A stretch of 64,000 nucleotides of DNA from Cryptomeria japonica (lineage: Eukaryota > Streptophyta > Pinopsida > Cupressales > Cupressaceae), in contig NC_081406.1 in NCBI RefSeq assembly GCF_030272615.1, positions 476,002,900 through 476,066,899 of the forward strand. The letters are read 5' to 3'. Below, one piece after another: positions 35,420 through 48,223 of this stretch. Position numbers and translations under genes: made by a program. Within the stretch, counting starts at the first letter, position 1. Every line of letters begins with the position of its first letter. The notes under the pieces were generated by a model. That model saw only the letters and a list, made by a program, of their open reading frames with translations. It was not told where the DNA came from and made no database searches.

Positions 35420-37701
35420 ATGGCTGGTTATAGAGCTTGATTGCACTTGTCTAACTTAGTACGTTCATATCAGAGACCTCTTGGGACTGGCGGCATGGTA
35501 TTTTTCAAATTTTTTCCTTATTTTTTGCCTATTTTTTGCTATTTTCCAAAAAATTTCTAGTGTTCAATTTTTCCTTTGCATCATGCAATCGCCTGTCGGT
35601 TTTTACGCATTCATGCTTAATGTTACACAAACGTTGTTAATGCTACACATTTGCCATTAACCTTATGCATTAGCTCATTTCATACTACATTCACTCACTT
35701 CAAACTGCAATAGTGTTTAATGTTATGCATGTGTTGTAAATGTTTCGCATGCCATAATTGTATCGCATTAGTAGTAAACGCCATGCATTCATTGTATGTG
35801 AATGTTTTTTGTCATGCGTCTAAGAAATTTTTGTTTTCGTAATCCAGTATCTGATATTTTGAATTGTTTCTCTTTGCAGGATAATATTGGAGTGCTATAC
35901 TGCCGATAGAGCAGATCCAATGGACTTGATCTTCGTGTTGATTTAATTGATGAGGAGATTGAGCATATCCGAGAGCTTGGGTTGTACTATGTTTTACACT
36001 TTCCAGAGGTGATGACTAACAGGGCCATGATTATAGTGTTGATAGAGCGATGGCATTCCAAGAAATGTTCTTTCCATCTTCCGACTGGGGAGGCATCCAT
36101 TACCTTAGAGGATGTATGGCGTATACTATGTATTCTAATTCATGGTGAGAGAGTTGTGTATGACCATGACGATGGCATTGCTGTATTGTGTGCACTTTTC
36201 AAGTGTGAGATATAGGACTTTCAAATTAGTGGCCGATATGACATCCCTTGGGCCCGGTTAGATTATGATGACATGACTATTGTATTGTGAGGTGTTGTTG
36301 GTAGTTTTTTGATACTTGACAAACGAGGTCATGGATTTCCAATCGGATGGGGCAAAGTGCTCCATGATATGATTGTTCATCGATGAGTATATGCGTGGGG
36401 TCTGTGTCTTCTTGCCATGTTGTATTATTAGATGCATGGGATTGTATATCTTGGGTATTGGTCTATCAGTTGTGGTGTGACACTGCTCTAGACTTGGGCA
36501 TGGGAGCATATATCTATTTTGAGGCCTATTACTCATGTTGATTTGCAACCTAGTGAGCCATATGCTTTTAGGTACACAGCAGGTATTAGACACAGGGGTT
36601 CAGGTAACACCTTGTATCAGAGACATCAGTTTGACATATTGCAGCATTTTATTTGGAGACTATATTTAGATTGCCCCATTTGTGTGGATGACGTAGTACA
36701 CTTGCCTTTTTGGTCAGCAACAAAGGTATCTGATTGGTAGGACTTTTGAGATGCAATGGATTTTAGAGATGTATCTCCTAGGTCAGGTATTGAGACAATT
36801 TGGAGAGGTACAAGTGACACCAATTGTTACTGCTTACTTTGCTCATGTATCTCAGGAGGTATCTGATTGGAGGGTGTGCATATAGCCGCATGTTGCTTTT
36901 GCTGAGTTTGATGCTCTTCAGCTATTACTCTAGGGTTGGGGTAGAGGTGCAGTAGGTCCAGGGACTACACCAGAGTATAATGCATGGTTTTCCAGACATA
37001 GGCTGATTCCACTTACTAATCCTATTGTTCTGATTACAACACAACATATTTGCCATCCTAGGCTGAGATTGAGGCTAGAGTTGGGGGAGAGAGTTGGAGG
37101 AGGAGAGGAAGGTAGAGCCAAGGGAGGAGTTGAGGGAGAGGGAGGAGTTGAGGGAGAGGATGAGATAGGAGATGAGGGAGGTGGAGACGAGGATGTAGAC
37201 ATTGGTGGAGACACCGAGTCTATCAGTAGTGGGGATAGCGATGATTCTTCATAGTCATCAAGTAGCAAGGATGGAGATGATGATGATGATATGCTAGAGC
37301 TAGAGGATGTGCCTATTGCAGAGGGTGGGAGAGGATAGGTGGGTGATGAGGATGATCTACAGATTCTTAGAGCATGGATTCAGAGTTTGGAGAAGGAGGT
37401 CACTAGATGAGATATTGAGTGAGAGGTCCACCATGTAGACTATGGTGTTTTAGATGTTGAGAGGGATCGTCTCTAGAGGGAGAGAGATGAGGCTATCAGG
37501 AGAGCTCAGATCACCATGGATTTATATGATCAACTATTCGAACCAGTGATAGAGGCACGTGACCAGGAAGATAGATATTTTGTTGCTACACAAGAGGCTA
37601 TATATTATCAACAGGCTTATGAGAGAGATATCCCTGAGGGTCAAAGAGAGCCTAGTTATAGTGCCTTCATGGGGAGGAGATCGAGTCGATCTACTTCTTG
37701 A
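35420..37701 (+). pseudogene. Plant mobile domain (PMD) family pseudogene, two exons
   Basis: Exon 1 is 35420-35497 (MAGYRA, stop, then LHLSNLVRSYQ). A candidate intron 35498-35879 starts GTATTT and ends TTTGCAG, in phase 0. Exon 2 runs from 35880. The PMD hallmark is LIERWHSKKCSFHLPTGEAS followed by ITLEDVWRILCI (36036-36135), the ERW..T..FHLP.GE..TLEDV pattern of the family. A PEYNAWFSRHR-type block near 36975 marks the domain end. A Glu/Gly/Asp-rich acidic segment (37069-37320) and a charged helical tail (to 37701) follow. Damage includes stops in exon 1, at 36213 and at several later points, and a frameshift near 36730. PMD proteins exist as host silencing factors (MAIL1/MAIN) and inside transposons; which group this came from is open. 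Confidence 0.75.
35498..35879 (+). other. Candidate intron of the PMD pseudogene
   Basis: Donor ATG|GTATTT and acceptor TCTTTGCAG|GAT join two reading frames in phase. The interval is T-rich with recurring ATGCATT words and has no coding sense. Confidence 0.6.
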
Positions 37702-37919
37702 TGAACTAGCAGTGGTGGTGTTATGGGACCACCTCGACATCCTGGGACAAGACCTAGTGGATAGGATCCACCTATTGATAGAGGCAGTGTTGGTTGAGAC
37801 ATTTTTTATCATGTTATCTGAGCCTTCGGGATTTGTTTATTGTATTCATACACATTATCATTTTTGAGTTATATATATATGATATGCAGGTTTTGGTAGT
37901 GATGTACGTATGTTTTGTT

Positions 37920-39360
37920 TGTTGGCATTATGTGAACCGGTATGAGGACATAATGACATTGTATGTTGTCATTGATGTCAATATGCTGAAGAGGTGAGAA
38001 CCAGCATATGTGAGAACTGATATAACACTGTGAACCGACATTTGTGCCAAAGTGAAGTGGTGTGCTTGTTCAAGGTGAACCGGCATATGGTTATGGGAAC
38101 CGACACATGGAAGCATTGTATGACTACCGATTGGTAGTCTCAACTTTAGGGTTTCCGGTTGAAGTGCTTCAAGCCTGTGTGGCTCAACCGGTGACTTTGT
38201 GTGATGAGTTAGCATGATAACAAAGAATAGATCATGTTGCCACATAAGCCTTATGTGTGTGAAGGATCTTGCATGAAGAAGATAGTTCCTATCTTCCTTG
38301 GGAATGTGCAAAGTCTGTAAACGGTGATAATGTGTGATGGGTTATCAGCCGCCATGAAATCGGTGGAAAACGAATGATGGAGATTAATGCAGTGCGCTCA
38401 ACAGTCAGGATTGAACCGTTTGAATTCCTTAACCCAATAGGTTTAGGGTTTAGGGTTTATGCTACTAACCTAACTGTTTTCCTATAAGGTCAATGTTGTG
38501 ACTCTTTCTAGGGTTGATGGCAAAAGTTGTGTGTATGTATCCAAGCGAAGAGATACGTGATTCTTGCTAGACCAAAGGAGAGAAGTGATACTTGCAGAGT
38601 GTAAGTGCAGAAGGTGAAGAGGAGCTTAAGTGGATTTGCATTGGTATTGTTGTTACCAGATCATTGTAATACCTGTTGATCTCTAACCACTTCAATAGTT
38701 GAGAAATCCCTTAATAGGGTAGCTTTAACAGGCTTGTTGTAAATCCTTTAACAAGGTGACTCAAAACCATTGAGTTCTTGAAATCCTTTAACAAGGTAAC
38801 TTTAACAGGGTTTAACCCTTAACCGAGTATTCTAGCCATCCCTTAACCGGGTGATCCCTAATAGGATCGGTTCCTAACAGAACCCATTGTATCAGTCTTT
38901 AACCAGACAAGGCTTCTAATAGAGTGGACTCCCAAAGAGTTCAAAAACAAGCTTGTGGGTATTCATCCCCACCGTGGTTTTTCCCAGTTGGGTTTCCATG
39001 TGAAAAATATGTGTGTCATGTGTGATGTCCTTTTCATGTGATGCTATATTGTTTTCTGTCAAGCGGTGAATCATGTTGATCTAGTTGCTCATATGTATAT
39101 CTTTGATGGTAGATTACTTGCTCATTTATTAGGGTGAAATGGAAATGAAGTGTTAGAGTATATGAGAGGATAGGTATTAACCGGTTTATGCTTGTCTTAG
39201 CTATTTTGGGTTTTTACCAGTTGTACTCTATTTTAGGACCGATGTTACTGTTTGTCTGTCAATGCACAGTGTCTGCAGACAAACTGGTTCAAGAGTGTGT
39301 TTTTGTCTATACCGATTCACCCCCCCCTCTTAGTACTGGTTGGGCACTATTCATTCCTCA
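37920..39360 (+). repeat. Solo LTR, Copia-type
   Basis: It begins TGTTGGCATTATG, reads GACATTGTATGTTGTCATTGA shortly after (in part), and near its end has CACCCCCCCCTCTTAGTA, the pattern of plant Copia LTRs. It ends TTCCTCA. Flanks TTGTT (37915-37919) and TTGTG (39361-39365) match at four of five bases. No primer site follows and no internal region is attached, so it looks like a product of LTR-LTR recombination. Inside, AACAAGGT and CTTAACCGG words recur (38690-38850), and a short GGTTTAGGGTTTAGGGTTT lies at 38440-38460. Confidence 0.6.
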
Positions 39361-40400
39361 TTGTGTTATCATTGTTTTCCATGTATGCTTATATGATGCT
39401 ATGAGTTATATGATGTATATACATTTGATTCTATATGATTCATGAATGCAATGGTTACTATATGTTTGTATCAATGATGCTAATGAATGCAATGGTATCT
39501 ATATGAATTTATGTATATTAACTAATGTTTATGAATGCAATGTTATCTATATGAATGCATACATTTTTTTTGTTTTTGTATGATAATGCCAGAACAAATT
39601 TTTAACTCAGATGCACCATGAAGAAATGTTAGTAAGATGATAGAGAGAAGAGATTGATGAAAGAAAGAATGTTAGAAAGTGCGATTTAAAGAGAAGATGA
39701 GTGACCAACAAACTATCAAAAAATACATGAGATGAGAATGAAATTGAAAGAATCACGAACCTGTGTCACATATTTTATTGTGCAACGTATATTCATCATT
39801 GAGCCTTATTATTGAACAATGAAGCTTAGCATATCAGGGTATAAGAAACCAAGATGCAAGATATCTCATTGTAGAAACAAACATGTAGCATACAAGGAGT
39901 GAACCCTCCATTCTGAGAATTACACTAGGCATCGAGGTATGAGTGGCATCCAATAGCTGAATGCTCCTATCACAGACACCCACTAGAGCAATTTCCCTAG
40001 AACTTCATCGGTTCACACCACAAACAACAAACAAAGAAAAAGATAATTCCCATCATGGCTCCTCTACTCACTTGTGGACATCCTTGAGTAGCATAGGAAC
40101 ATAATCTGTCGCCAAATGATAAAAGATAAAGACTGACCCGGACAAAATTCAGCAGCTATACTGACCTTGTGCCTTTGTTCTTAGTTGCTTGATGTGATGG
40201 TTATGTCTGATCTCAAAAAGTTGTGGACCCTATTTAAGACTAACCTGTCTGATTTCGAGTGTATCCTCTTTTGTTTAAGAAAAGATAATGATATGATTGA
40301 TAAGATAGTTTGATCAGTTGATTGCATATGTTTGACTGGATAGTCGTATCCTTTGTTGACTTCGTGCGAAGTGTTTGCCGGATATCTGCTAGGTATAATA
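39361..40400. other. Unassigned stretch with GAATGCAATG repeats
   Basis: About 39440-39565 has four GAATGCAATG or GAATGCAT words, each near a CTATATG. The rest lies downstream of the integrase of element E on the minus strand and may hold its 3' end, but no purine tract or LTR was found. Confidence 0.4.
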
Positions 40401-41714
40401 TCATTTAAGGTGCATGTTGTTCATAGGGTCAGAGAGTGGATCTCCCCCCATTGTAGCCAAATTATATGCTCCATTGCCTATAACCCTTGTTATGATGAAA
40501 TGACCTAGCCAATTAGGTTAAAATTTCCCTGGCTTTTCTCATTTTGCTAGGTTCCTTTGATTCTCTTTAAGAACTAGATCTCCCACTTCAAAAGTTCATG
40601 GGCGGACTCATTTATTATAAATCTATCTCAGTCTATTTTGATACCCTTGTAGATGATTAAACATTGTTTGTCTTTTTTCATCAAGCATTTCTCGCTCTTG
40701 TAACCTTGCTACCCAGTAGTCTTCCTATGATATGATGTTTTGTAAGGAGACTCTAAGAGACGGTATTTCTATTTCAATGGGTAGTATTGCTTCTGTACCA
40801 TAGACCAAGGAATATGGTGTTGCTCTTGTAGGGGTGCATACTTCTATTCCATAAGCCCAAAGAGAAGGATTTAATTGGAGATGCTAGTCCCGTACTGTGT
40901 CAGTGACAACTTTCTTAAGAATTTTCAATATTGTTTTATTTATTGCCTCTGCTTGTCCATTGCTTGGCGGATAATATGGCATGGAAAATCTCTATTGTAT
41001 GTGAAATTTGTCACACAACTTTTTCACTTCCTAGTTTTTAAATGGACGTCCATTATTTATCACGAAGCATAGTGGAATCCCATATCTACATATAATGTAG
41101 TTGAGTATGAATTTTGCTATTTGTTTTCTAGTGGTGTATGTAAGAGTAATTGCCTCAACCCATTTGGTAAAGTACTCAGTGGCTATTAAGATGAACTTGT
41201 GCCCATTGGAAGAAGTAAGGTTGATTTTACCCACTAGATCTAATCCCCATTGTGAAAATGGCCATGGTGACATAATGGGTTGAAGATCTTGTGCTGGTGC
41301 ATGAATGAGGTCTCCATGCATTTGGCATTGTTTACATTTTTGTACATATTTATAAGCATCCTTTTCCATAGTTGGCCAGTAATAACCTGTTCTCAACAAT
41401 TTCTTTGACAATGGTGGACCACTTTGGTGTGCCCCACAAATTCCATCATGGACTTCTTTTAAAGCAAGTTGTGCTTCAATTTTATCTAGATATCGGAGAA
41501 GAGTTCCATTGAATCCCTTTCTATACATTGTATCATCTATAATGGTGTATCTAGATGTCTCACGAATAAGGGTATTCTTTTTATTTCTAGACAGATCCGG
41601 TGACATGTACTGAGTATGTAAATATGTATATATTTCATTGTACCAAGGGGATTCTGGACCCACAATTGCACATATATATTCTGTTGAGGGAGTCTCATAT
41701 GTCAGTAGCATCAA
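40401..41714 (-). pseudogene. Integrase of element E, second catalytic Asp changed to Asn
   Basis: The zinc-binding part reads HDGICGAHQSG ... CKQCQMHGD (about 41450-41310). The core shows WGLDLVGKI (first Asp) and YFTKWVEAI. The second block reads VINNGRPF where an Asp is expected (about 41070-41047; codon AAT). After TAG near 41036 comes NGQAEAINKTI with the Glu. A C-terminal part runs on through several stops to DPLSDPMNNMHLK and TGA at 40403-40401. The Asp to Asn change alone should abolish strand transfer. Confidence 0.83.
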
Positions 41715-43531
41715 CTATTCTATGATAAACTCAAATTGAGTTTCATTAGCAAGCATATTCAGAAGAGATCCTATAGTAGCCATGCCATCTGTTGCCTTGT
41801 TTTGTATCCTTGGGATCTGTTCGAAGGTAATTTTTCTGAAGTGATCCTTGTAATCTTCTACCATCTTCTTATAAGGCATGATTTTGTCATCCTTCATCTT
41901 GTAATCATCATTGACCTGGTTTACAATCAATTGTGAATTACCATAGACCTGTAATTCTTTTATTCTCTACTGTATAGATGTGCAAAGCCCTATGATGAGA
42001 GTTCATATTCATCTATATTATTTGTGCATTGGAAATTGATCCTAAATGACTTAGGTATAGAATCCCCTTGAGGGGTGACGAAAATAATCCCTGCTCCAGA
42101 TCCATGACTTGTATATGACCCATCAAAATATAATTTGGACATTATAGATGCAGTCAATGTAAATACTGATTCGTCTGAAGAATCTATCAGTAACGGATGA
42201 CTATCTTGTAAAAGAGCCTCTGCTAATTGATCTTCTATGATTTGTCCTTTGATGGCCTTTATATCTATGTAATCTATATAAAACTCACTCAGGATCATGA
42301 CCCACTTAGACAACCACCCAGTCAATGTTGCTCTGCTCAATAGGTATTTGAGTGGGTCAAAGCATGCAATGAGTTGTACCTTATGACTTAGCATGTAATG
42401 TCTAAGCTTTTGGGATGCGAAGATTACTGCTAAGCATGCTCGCTTTATAGGAGTATAATTAAGCTCATAGCCGATTAGAGTCCTGTTTATATAATAAATG
42501 GCTCTTTTATTTCTTTGCTCATCATGTTGTGCCAACAGAGCTCCTAGAGCTGAGTTTGTTGCTAATACATAGAGCAATAGAGGTTTTCCTAGAGTAGGTG
42601 ATACTAACACTGGTGTTTTTAGAAGATAATCTTTTAGAGCTTGGAAAGCTTCTTGGCATTGTTTTGTCCATTTAAAAGTAACTCCTTTCCTGAGTAAATG
42701 CTGGAAGGGGTGACACTTATCTGCCAACTATGCTATGAATCTTCTTATGGATCGCAATCTTCCTTGTAACCCTCTTAGTTGTTTAAGTGTTGATGGAGGT
42801 TGCATATCAATGATTTCCTTGACCTTGATAGGGTCTACTTCAATTCCTCTATTGGATACAATAAACACTAACAGTTTACCTATTGTTATGTTGAACACAC
42901 ATTTCTTCGGGTTTAGTCTGACATTATACTGCTCCAACCAATCAAATATATGTGCAAGGACTGTAAGGTTACCTTCTCTTGTATGTGATTTAGCCAATAA
43001 TTCATCCACATAATCTTCCATTATGTTGTGGATCATGTCATGAAACAGCGTTGTCATGGCTCTTTGGTATGTTTCTCTGGTGTTTTTGAGACCAAATGGC
43101 ATCACATTCCAGCAGTATGTTCCCCATGGGCAAGTGAAGGCCATTTTATGTTGATCTTCTGGTGCAATTTTAATCTAGTTGTATCTTGAAAAACCATCCA
43201 TTAAGGATAGCATTTCATTTACAGCTGTTAGGTCAACTATCATATCGATATTGGGTAGCGGGAAGTCATCCTTAGGACAAGCTTTATTTAGATCCCAAAA
43301 ATCTATACAGATTATTATGCCTCCTGTGGGCTTAGTTACAATTACCAGGTTAAATATCCATTCCGCATAGTCAATAGGTCGAATGAAACCTATGCCCAAC
43401 AGCTTTTGTAGTTCTATTTTAACTAGTAATGCAATACTTGGATGCATTTTTCTCAATTTTTGCTTGTAAGGTTTAACTCCTGGTATCAAAGGTAAATGAT
43501 GCAACACTAATCCAAGGTCTAAGCCTAGCAT
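41715..43531 (-). pseudogene. RT, RNase H and archaeal-type RNase H of element E
   Basis: RT blocks: FIRPIDYAEWIFNLVIV, DFPLPNIDMIVD, MLSLMDGFSRYN (then a stop near 43175) and VMPFGLKNTRETYQRAM. The catalytic box reads YVDE near 43010-42999, where YVDD is expected, so one catalytic Asp is replaced. RNase H follows from about 42727 (FKWTKQCQEAFQALK ... LSRATLTGWLSKW). The archaeal-type RNase H begins KLYFDGSYTSHGSGAG (about 42140-42095), keeps NNIDEYE, and after a frameshift continues LIVNQVNDDYKMKD to about 41715. RNase H removes RNA from the hybrid; Tat elements have two such domains. Confidence 0.85.
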
Positions 43532-43598
43532 ATCTACATAGGACCAAATGATGCAACACTAATCCAAGGTCTAAGCCTAACATATCTACATAGGACCA
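43495..43598 (-). repeat. 52-bp tandem duplication in the pol of element E
   Basis: ATGATGCAACACTAATCC to TAGGACCAA occurs twice in a row with one difference (TAGCAT against TAACAT). It breaks the frame between the G-patch region and RT. Confidence 0.85.
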
Positions 43599-44402
43599 AG
43601 CAAAATTGATAGGTCATTGCTTAAAAAAATGAATGAATCTGTCTTTTTCTTCTTTGCTTAGTGATTTTGCTAGGTGGATGTTATGTACAATCTCTCCTTC
43701 TGCTATGTTTACTTCTTTAGTTTCTTCTATAAGAAATGTTGAACTTTCTCTTTCGATAGGAAGGTTACCCAACTCACTCTTGCCATTATGGGTGGTTTGA
43801 TCTTTATCTTTTGTTGTAGAGGTACTTTCTTCTCTAAAGTATGTTGTTCTATCCAGGTCTACAACAAACCCTGCTTTGTGATCACCTTGTGGAAATCCCT
43901 CTTCGACTCTGAGGAATTCTGCAATTGCTTCATCATTTTCAAACCAATCCAGCGTTGGTTTTCCTTCTTGCCCCCAATCAATAAAGTGTGAATGTACAAG
44001 GGGTAAATCATTACTCCCTTCTATAGTAGATTCTAATAATATGAAGACTTGATTGTTTGAATGACTTTGTATATTTTCATCTTGTATAGGCTTTATTTTA
44101 TACCTTAGTATGACACTTGCTGGTGGGCTAGAATCATGGAGTGATAAGAACTCATAATCGTGAGAGTCTATCTCACTTTCAATGTATGTTTCATCATCTA
44201 AGCTATCATCACTTATTTCTTCTTGTTCCTACCACTGATTCTATTGTAGATTGGTTGGCTTTCTTTGGACAGTAGTTACTCTTCTTAAGCCTGGTATAAG
44301 CCTTTGCAATATTTCTTCATCTGATTTGTTAGGTGGAACCTGAGTCATTTCTCGTCACAGAAGTATTGATAATAACCATGGATTAGATTAATCTGCTGGT
44401 GG

Positions 44403-45560
44403 TCAGCTTGCATCTGTTGCAATATTAGCTTGTGTTGTTGTGTTGACAACTATATCATTTTGTGACTCATTGCTAGGTTCTTGCAGGAGTTGTCTCATGT
44501 CTTCTCCATCTAATTCTGCGCTAGGTGATGTAGGTACTTGATTACTTGTTTGAGATGAAGAGGGAAGCACTTGCATGGACAAATCCCTTTGTGGTATGTA
44601 GTCTGATGGTTTCATTGGTCTATTTAGTATATCAAGGGTACGATGTCTTGCTTCTGTGATATGTTGTACATGCTTATACCCCAATCCTTGATTCCCTGGA
44701 TTATCATTAGGAACAATAGGCTCTAGTCTTCCTTGTTTCCGTAACCCCAGGCCTATAGTACCATCATATCCATGTCTCTGGAGCATTTTGAATCCATTTC
44801 CATACTGATCTATGGGTATTCTGGGTATTGTCATATGATCCTCTTCTCTATATATCCAATGGTTAACATCTTCATTCAGGGATTCTTCTTGTAAGTCACC
44901 CCATCTAATGAAAGAGCATGAGTCTGTGTATCTGAAAAATTATTTTCCTTTGTCTTGTTTTTGTACTGTATTTTGAGGTTTCCCAAAAGACTTAGGAGAT
45001 AGAGAAAATTGTTTCCCACTTGAAGTATTCGCAATGGAATACTCTCCACAACCCATATCTTGTATTTGTAAGGAGGATGTTGTAGGCATATCCTTTTTTG
45101 TTTATGTAATCGTTAATGCCTCTAGTTGTGTAGTGAGAGGTACTACTTGATTAATAGGTACCTTATTATCCATACTTTCTTTCAAGTAATTGCAATTGGA
45201 GGGGATTTAGATCACCCTTTATGGTGATTTCAATATCATTATATGGGAAATAGACACATTGATGAAATGTGGATGGTACTACTTGCATGGTGTGGATCCA
45301 TGGGTGGCCCAATAACATGTTATATCCTAGTTCTCTATCCAAGACTTGAAAAGTGACCTCTGTTGTTATAGGTCCCATTTGTATGGGTAATGTTACAATT
45401 CCTTTTGATGGACGTTCTTCATCATTGTATGCCTTGATATTTATCTGCTTGGATGAATGAATGTGAAGCTCAGAATATCCTAGCGTCTTAACCAGTTTTA
45501 AAGTACAAATGTTGAGAATAGCTCCTCCATCTATGAGTACTCTTCTAATTCTTCTCTTAT
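44403..45560 (-). pseudogene. Protease and G-patch of element E
   Basis: The protease starts near 45560 with RRVLIDGGAILNI, where the active site reads DGG, and continues to GYNMLLGHPWIHTMQVVPS (45330-45280), matching A's LLLGRPWIHSMQ. A frameshift separates it from a downstream frame (44834-44403). That frame opens with a G-patch-type motif, YGNGFKMLQRHGYDG ... GLGLRKQGR ... QGLGY (44804-44678), and ends in a low-complexity tail. G-patches bind nucleic acid or activate helicases. In this element it sits between protease and RT, as in A. Confidence 0.78.
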
Positions 45561-46267
45561 GTATGTAGCTTCTAGATGTAGAGGGTCATTATGAAGCAGT
45601 CTATCACTAGGAATGTCTTGTTCTGTGAATGCAATACGAGTGCCTTGTGTCAAATTTCCTACCATAGACTAGAAGGCATTTTCATCTATATCTTTGTCCA
45701 CTACTGAATCTTGAAGTTCTGTGTCCAGGATAGCTCTATGAGTGGGTGAAATACGCAAAAGTTCAAATAATGATATATGTGCCAAAGTTATCTTAAGCTG
45801 CTCAACAACATTGTACGTCCCTACTGCTGGTGGATGATTTTGTGGTATTCCTTATAGAGTTACCTTTGATTTGTGAGTAACTACTGCACAGTCTCTATCT
45901 TTGGGAGTTATGTTGATTGTAGCCACTGTATCATATGACTTACAGGCATTGTCGGTATCATATGTTGTGTTATCAATGTTTATGTTAAATCCCTCTTCAT
46001 AGTCTTTATGTGTATGTTTGACATCCATGATTTTTTCTATGAGTTCATCTTCAAACTATCTTGACTGAGATGGTTCATCATGCCCCTAGTCTCTGAGACA
46101 AAGGTTTCTATCATCATCGTATTTTGGTGCCTCTGATAGCATGCAAATTTGGTTATCATCTGTGTGAGTATCTAGATATTTCTCATCTTGATCAAGTGTT
46201 TCTTGTGACTCATGGTTTACTATATCCCCTGAGCTAATGGCATGAAGAGTGTAGTTTTATGAGACCT

Positions 46268-48223
46268 TTATGTAGTTGGTTGTATTGTCTTGAGTTCCTG
46301 ATGTGGTAGCTTTCCATTTGTCATGCTTAAAAAATGGATCCTTAAAGATTGTATGATTTGTGTTGAGGTTTTATCGGTATCAATTGTGATGTCGTCTTGG
46401 TCTATCATATCTTGGACCAAGTTTTTAAATTTGTAGCAACTCACTGTTTTGTGACCTTTAGTCCGATGATAATCACATAAATCATTATCGTTCCACCATG
46501 TGGGTTTGAAAGGACTTGGTTCATATACTCTTATTTCCGGTAAAGTGATCATGTTTGTCTATATCAACTTTTTGAGCATTGACTCAGTAGGTTCTCCTAG
46601 AGGTGTGTAATTTATTCTTCGAGCATTTACCCTAGGGTATCTTGTGTTCATGTTTTGTGTAGCATTTATATTTGTTGAAGTAGGGTTATTCTCTGTATGT
46701 GGATTTCATGATTGGCTGGTTCCCAAAGATAAAACCGGTTGAGTTTTGTTTATTGTTCTGGCGTCCATAATACCATCATTGGTCACATTTTTGTTTTTCG
46801 ACCAAAACTTGGATTTGTCATTGTTGTTGGTGTTGCCATACTTAATAAGACCTTGTTCCACTAGTCCCTTCTCATATTTTAGATCTTTTTCTGTGATTTG
46901 TTTGAATGTGGTTAAACATTGCATTTGTATCAGATATTTAATCTTGGGAATCAAGTTTTCTGTGAACATATCCACTTGCTCTATTTCTGGGATAATTGTC
47001 TTGCACCTCCTATAGAGAGCCCTCCATCATTGTATGAAGGATGCAAATGTTTGATTCTCATATTGTTTAGTGGCACACAAGTCCATCAAAGTAACTGGGG
47101 TTTCAATGTTATGTGAGAAGTTTGCAATAAAATGTTCAGCTAATTCTCCCCATGATGTGATGGTTGGTGGTAAATGTGAAAACCACTCTAAGGCCGCCCC
47201 CCCTAGACATTTAGGAAATAGTCTCATTAAGTAAGTATCTTATGTTGCAACCTATATACATACCGTAAGAAAATCTCTGATGTGGTCTCTAGGATCATCC
47301 TTCCCTCGATATCTGTCGAATTTAGGCGTTTCAAAATGTGGTGGGAAAGGCGGCATGTATAATGTGTGATCAAAAGAATAAGGATGTAAGTCCTACATTG
47401 TGTAGCTCTTTTTATTATTACCAGTTTGCATGGTCGTCATTTGTTGTTGCAAATTCTGTAATTGTTGTGTCAGAATATCTGTTTGGGTCAAAGGTACACC
47501 TTGTGTTTGTGTATGTCCCACAAAAGGATTCGTGGTTGCATAACTAGGAGGTTGTTGGAAGGTACCATGATTATAATTTTGTGTGTTGTATGTTCCACTA
47601 GGTACCTCAAAATAAGTGATATGTGAACCCATATTTGGCAGAGTTGTACTTGTTGTATTGGTAAGACCTAGATTCACATTTTAATGACTATATGTCGATC
47701 CTATAGAATAGGAAACTAGAGGTTGGGTTGCACTTGTTTCCTGTGTTTGAATAGGTGCTGAGACACTTGATATTATCATTATGCTTTGTGTTGGTATACT
47801 AACATCTATCATTGAAGATGATGCACTTGTTTGAAAGTTTGGATTTGTATTTACATTTGTGTGGATAGGTACATTTTGAGGAAAACTAGATGTCGTTGCT
47901 TTCTTTTGTGTTACGATCGGTGTTTGACTGTTATCTTGACCTAAAGTTTTTCCTAGTGGTAAGATCTTCATGACATCAAAATCTTTAGGTAACTTCACCC
48001 CATTTTGTAATAACAGCGAGAGATATTTGTCCCTATCACTATGTATGAGTGCATCTAAGATCATAAGGACATGTGGATCTTGTTGAGCTGACTCAATTTC
48101 TTCTTTTGTTAAATGCTATTGCAATTCATTTAGAGTAGACATTGCTTGAGAGCCTGATTGTTGACTAGTTGATATGTCCATATTCCAAGTTGGGTTTATA
48201 GACTGGTCATTGTTTGGGTCCAT
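46268..48223 (-). pseudogene. Gag of element E
   Basis: ATG 48223 (MDPNNDQS) opens one frame to about 46268, interrupted by about seven stops, the first being TAG 36 codons in. After a Ser/Thr/Gln-rich N-terminus comes a capsid domain: FPPHFETPKFDRYRGKDDPR (47330-47270), LMRLFPKCLGGAALEWFSHL (47230-47170) and FIANFSHN (47130-47110). A PLGEPTESMLKKLI motif leads to the knuckle CDYHRTKGHKTVSC (about 46480-46435). Gag builds the particle. This copy cannot be translated as a whole, but the domain order is complete, in contrast to elements A and C. Confidence 0.82.

Larger units (their letters stand above)
40401..48223 (-). mobile_element. Element E: Tat-type Ty3/gypsy coding region, LTRs not found
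   Basis: The minus strand carries gag, zinc knuckle, protease, G-patch, RT, RNase H, a second archaeal-type RNase H and integrase, over about 7.8 kb. The second RNase H between RNase H and integrase is the hallmark of the Tat lineage. At least four frameshifts and many stops are present. No direct repeat was found between the flanks 39361-40400 and 48224-49460, so either the LTRs are lost or they are too diverged to see by eye. Confidence 0.85.

Noticed and set aside
38440-38462. GGTTTAGGGTTTAGGGTTT as an interstitial telomere
   Set aside because: It has fewer than three units and lies inside a solo LTR. It is at most a telo-box-like promoter word.
40441-40455. GGGGGGAGATCC on the minus strand as polypurine tract of element E
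   Set aside because: It encodes the MGGDPLSDP part of the integrase C-terminus, which reads on to a stop at 40401.
43179-43370. Plus-strand short frame inside E
   Set aside because: It lies antisense to well-identified RT blocks.
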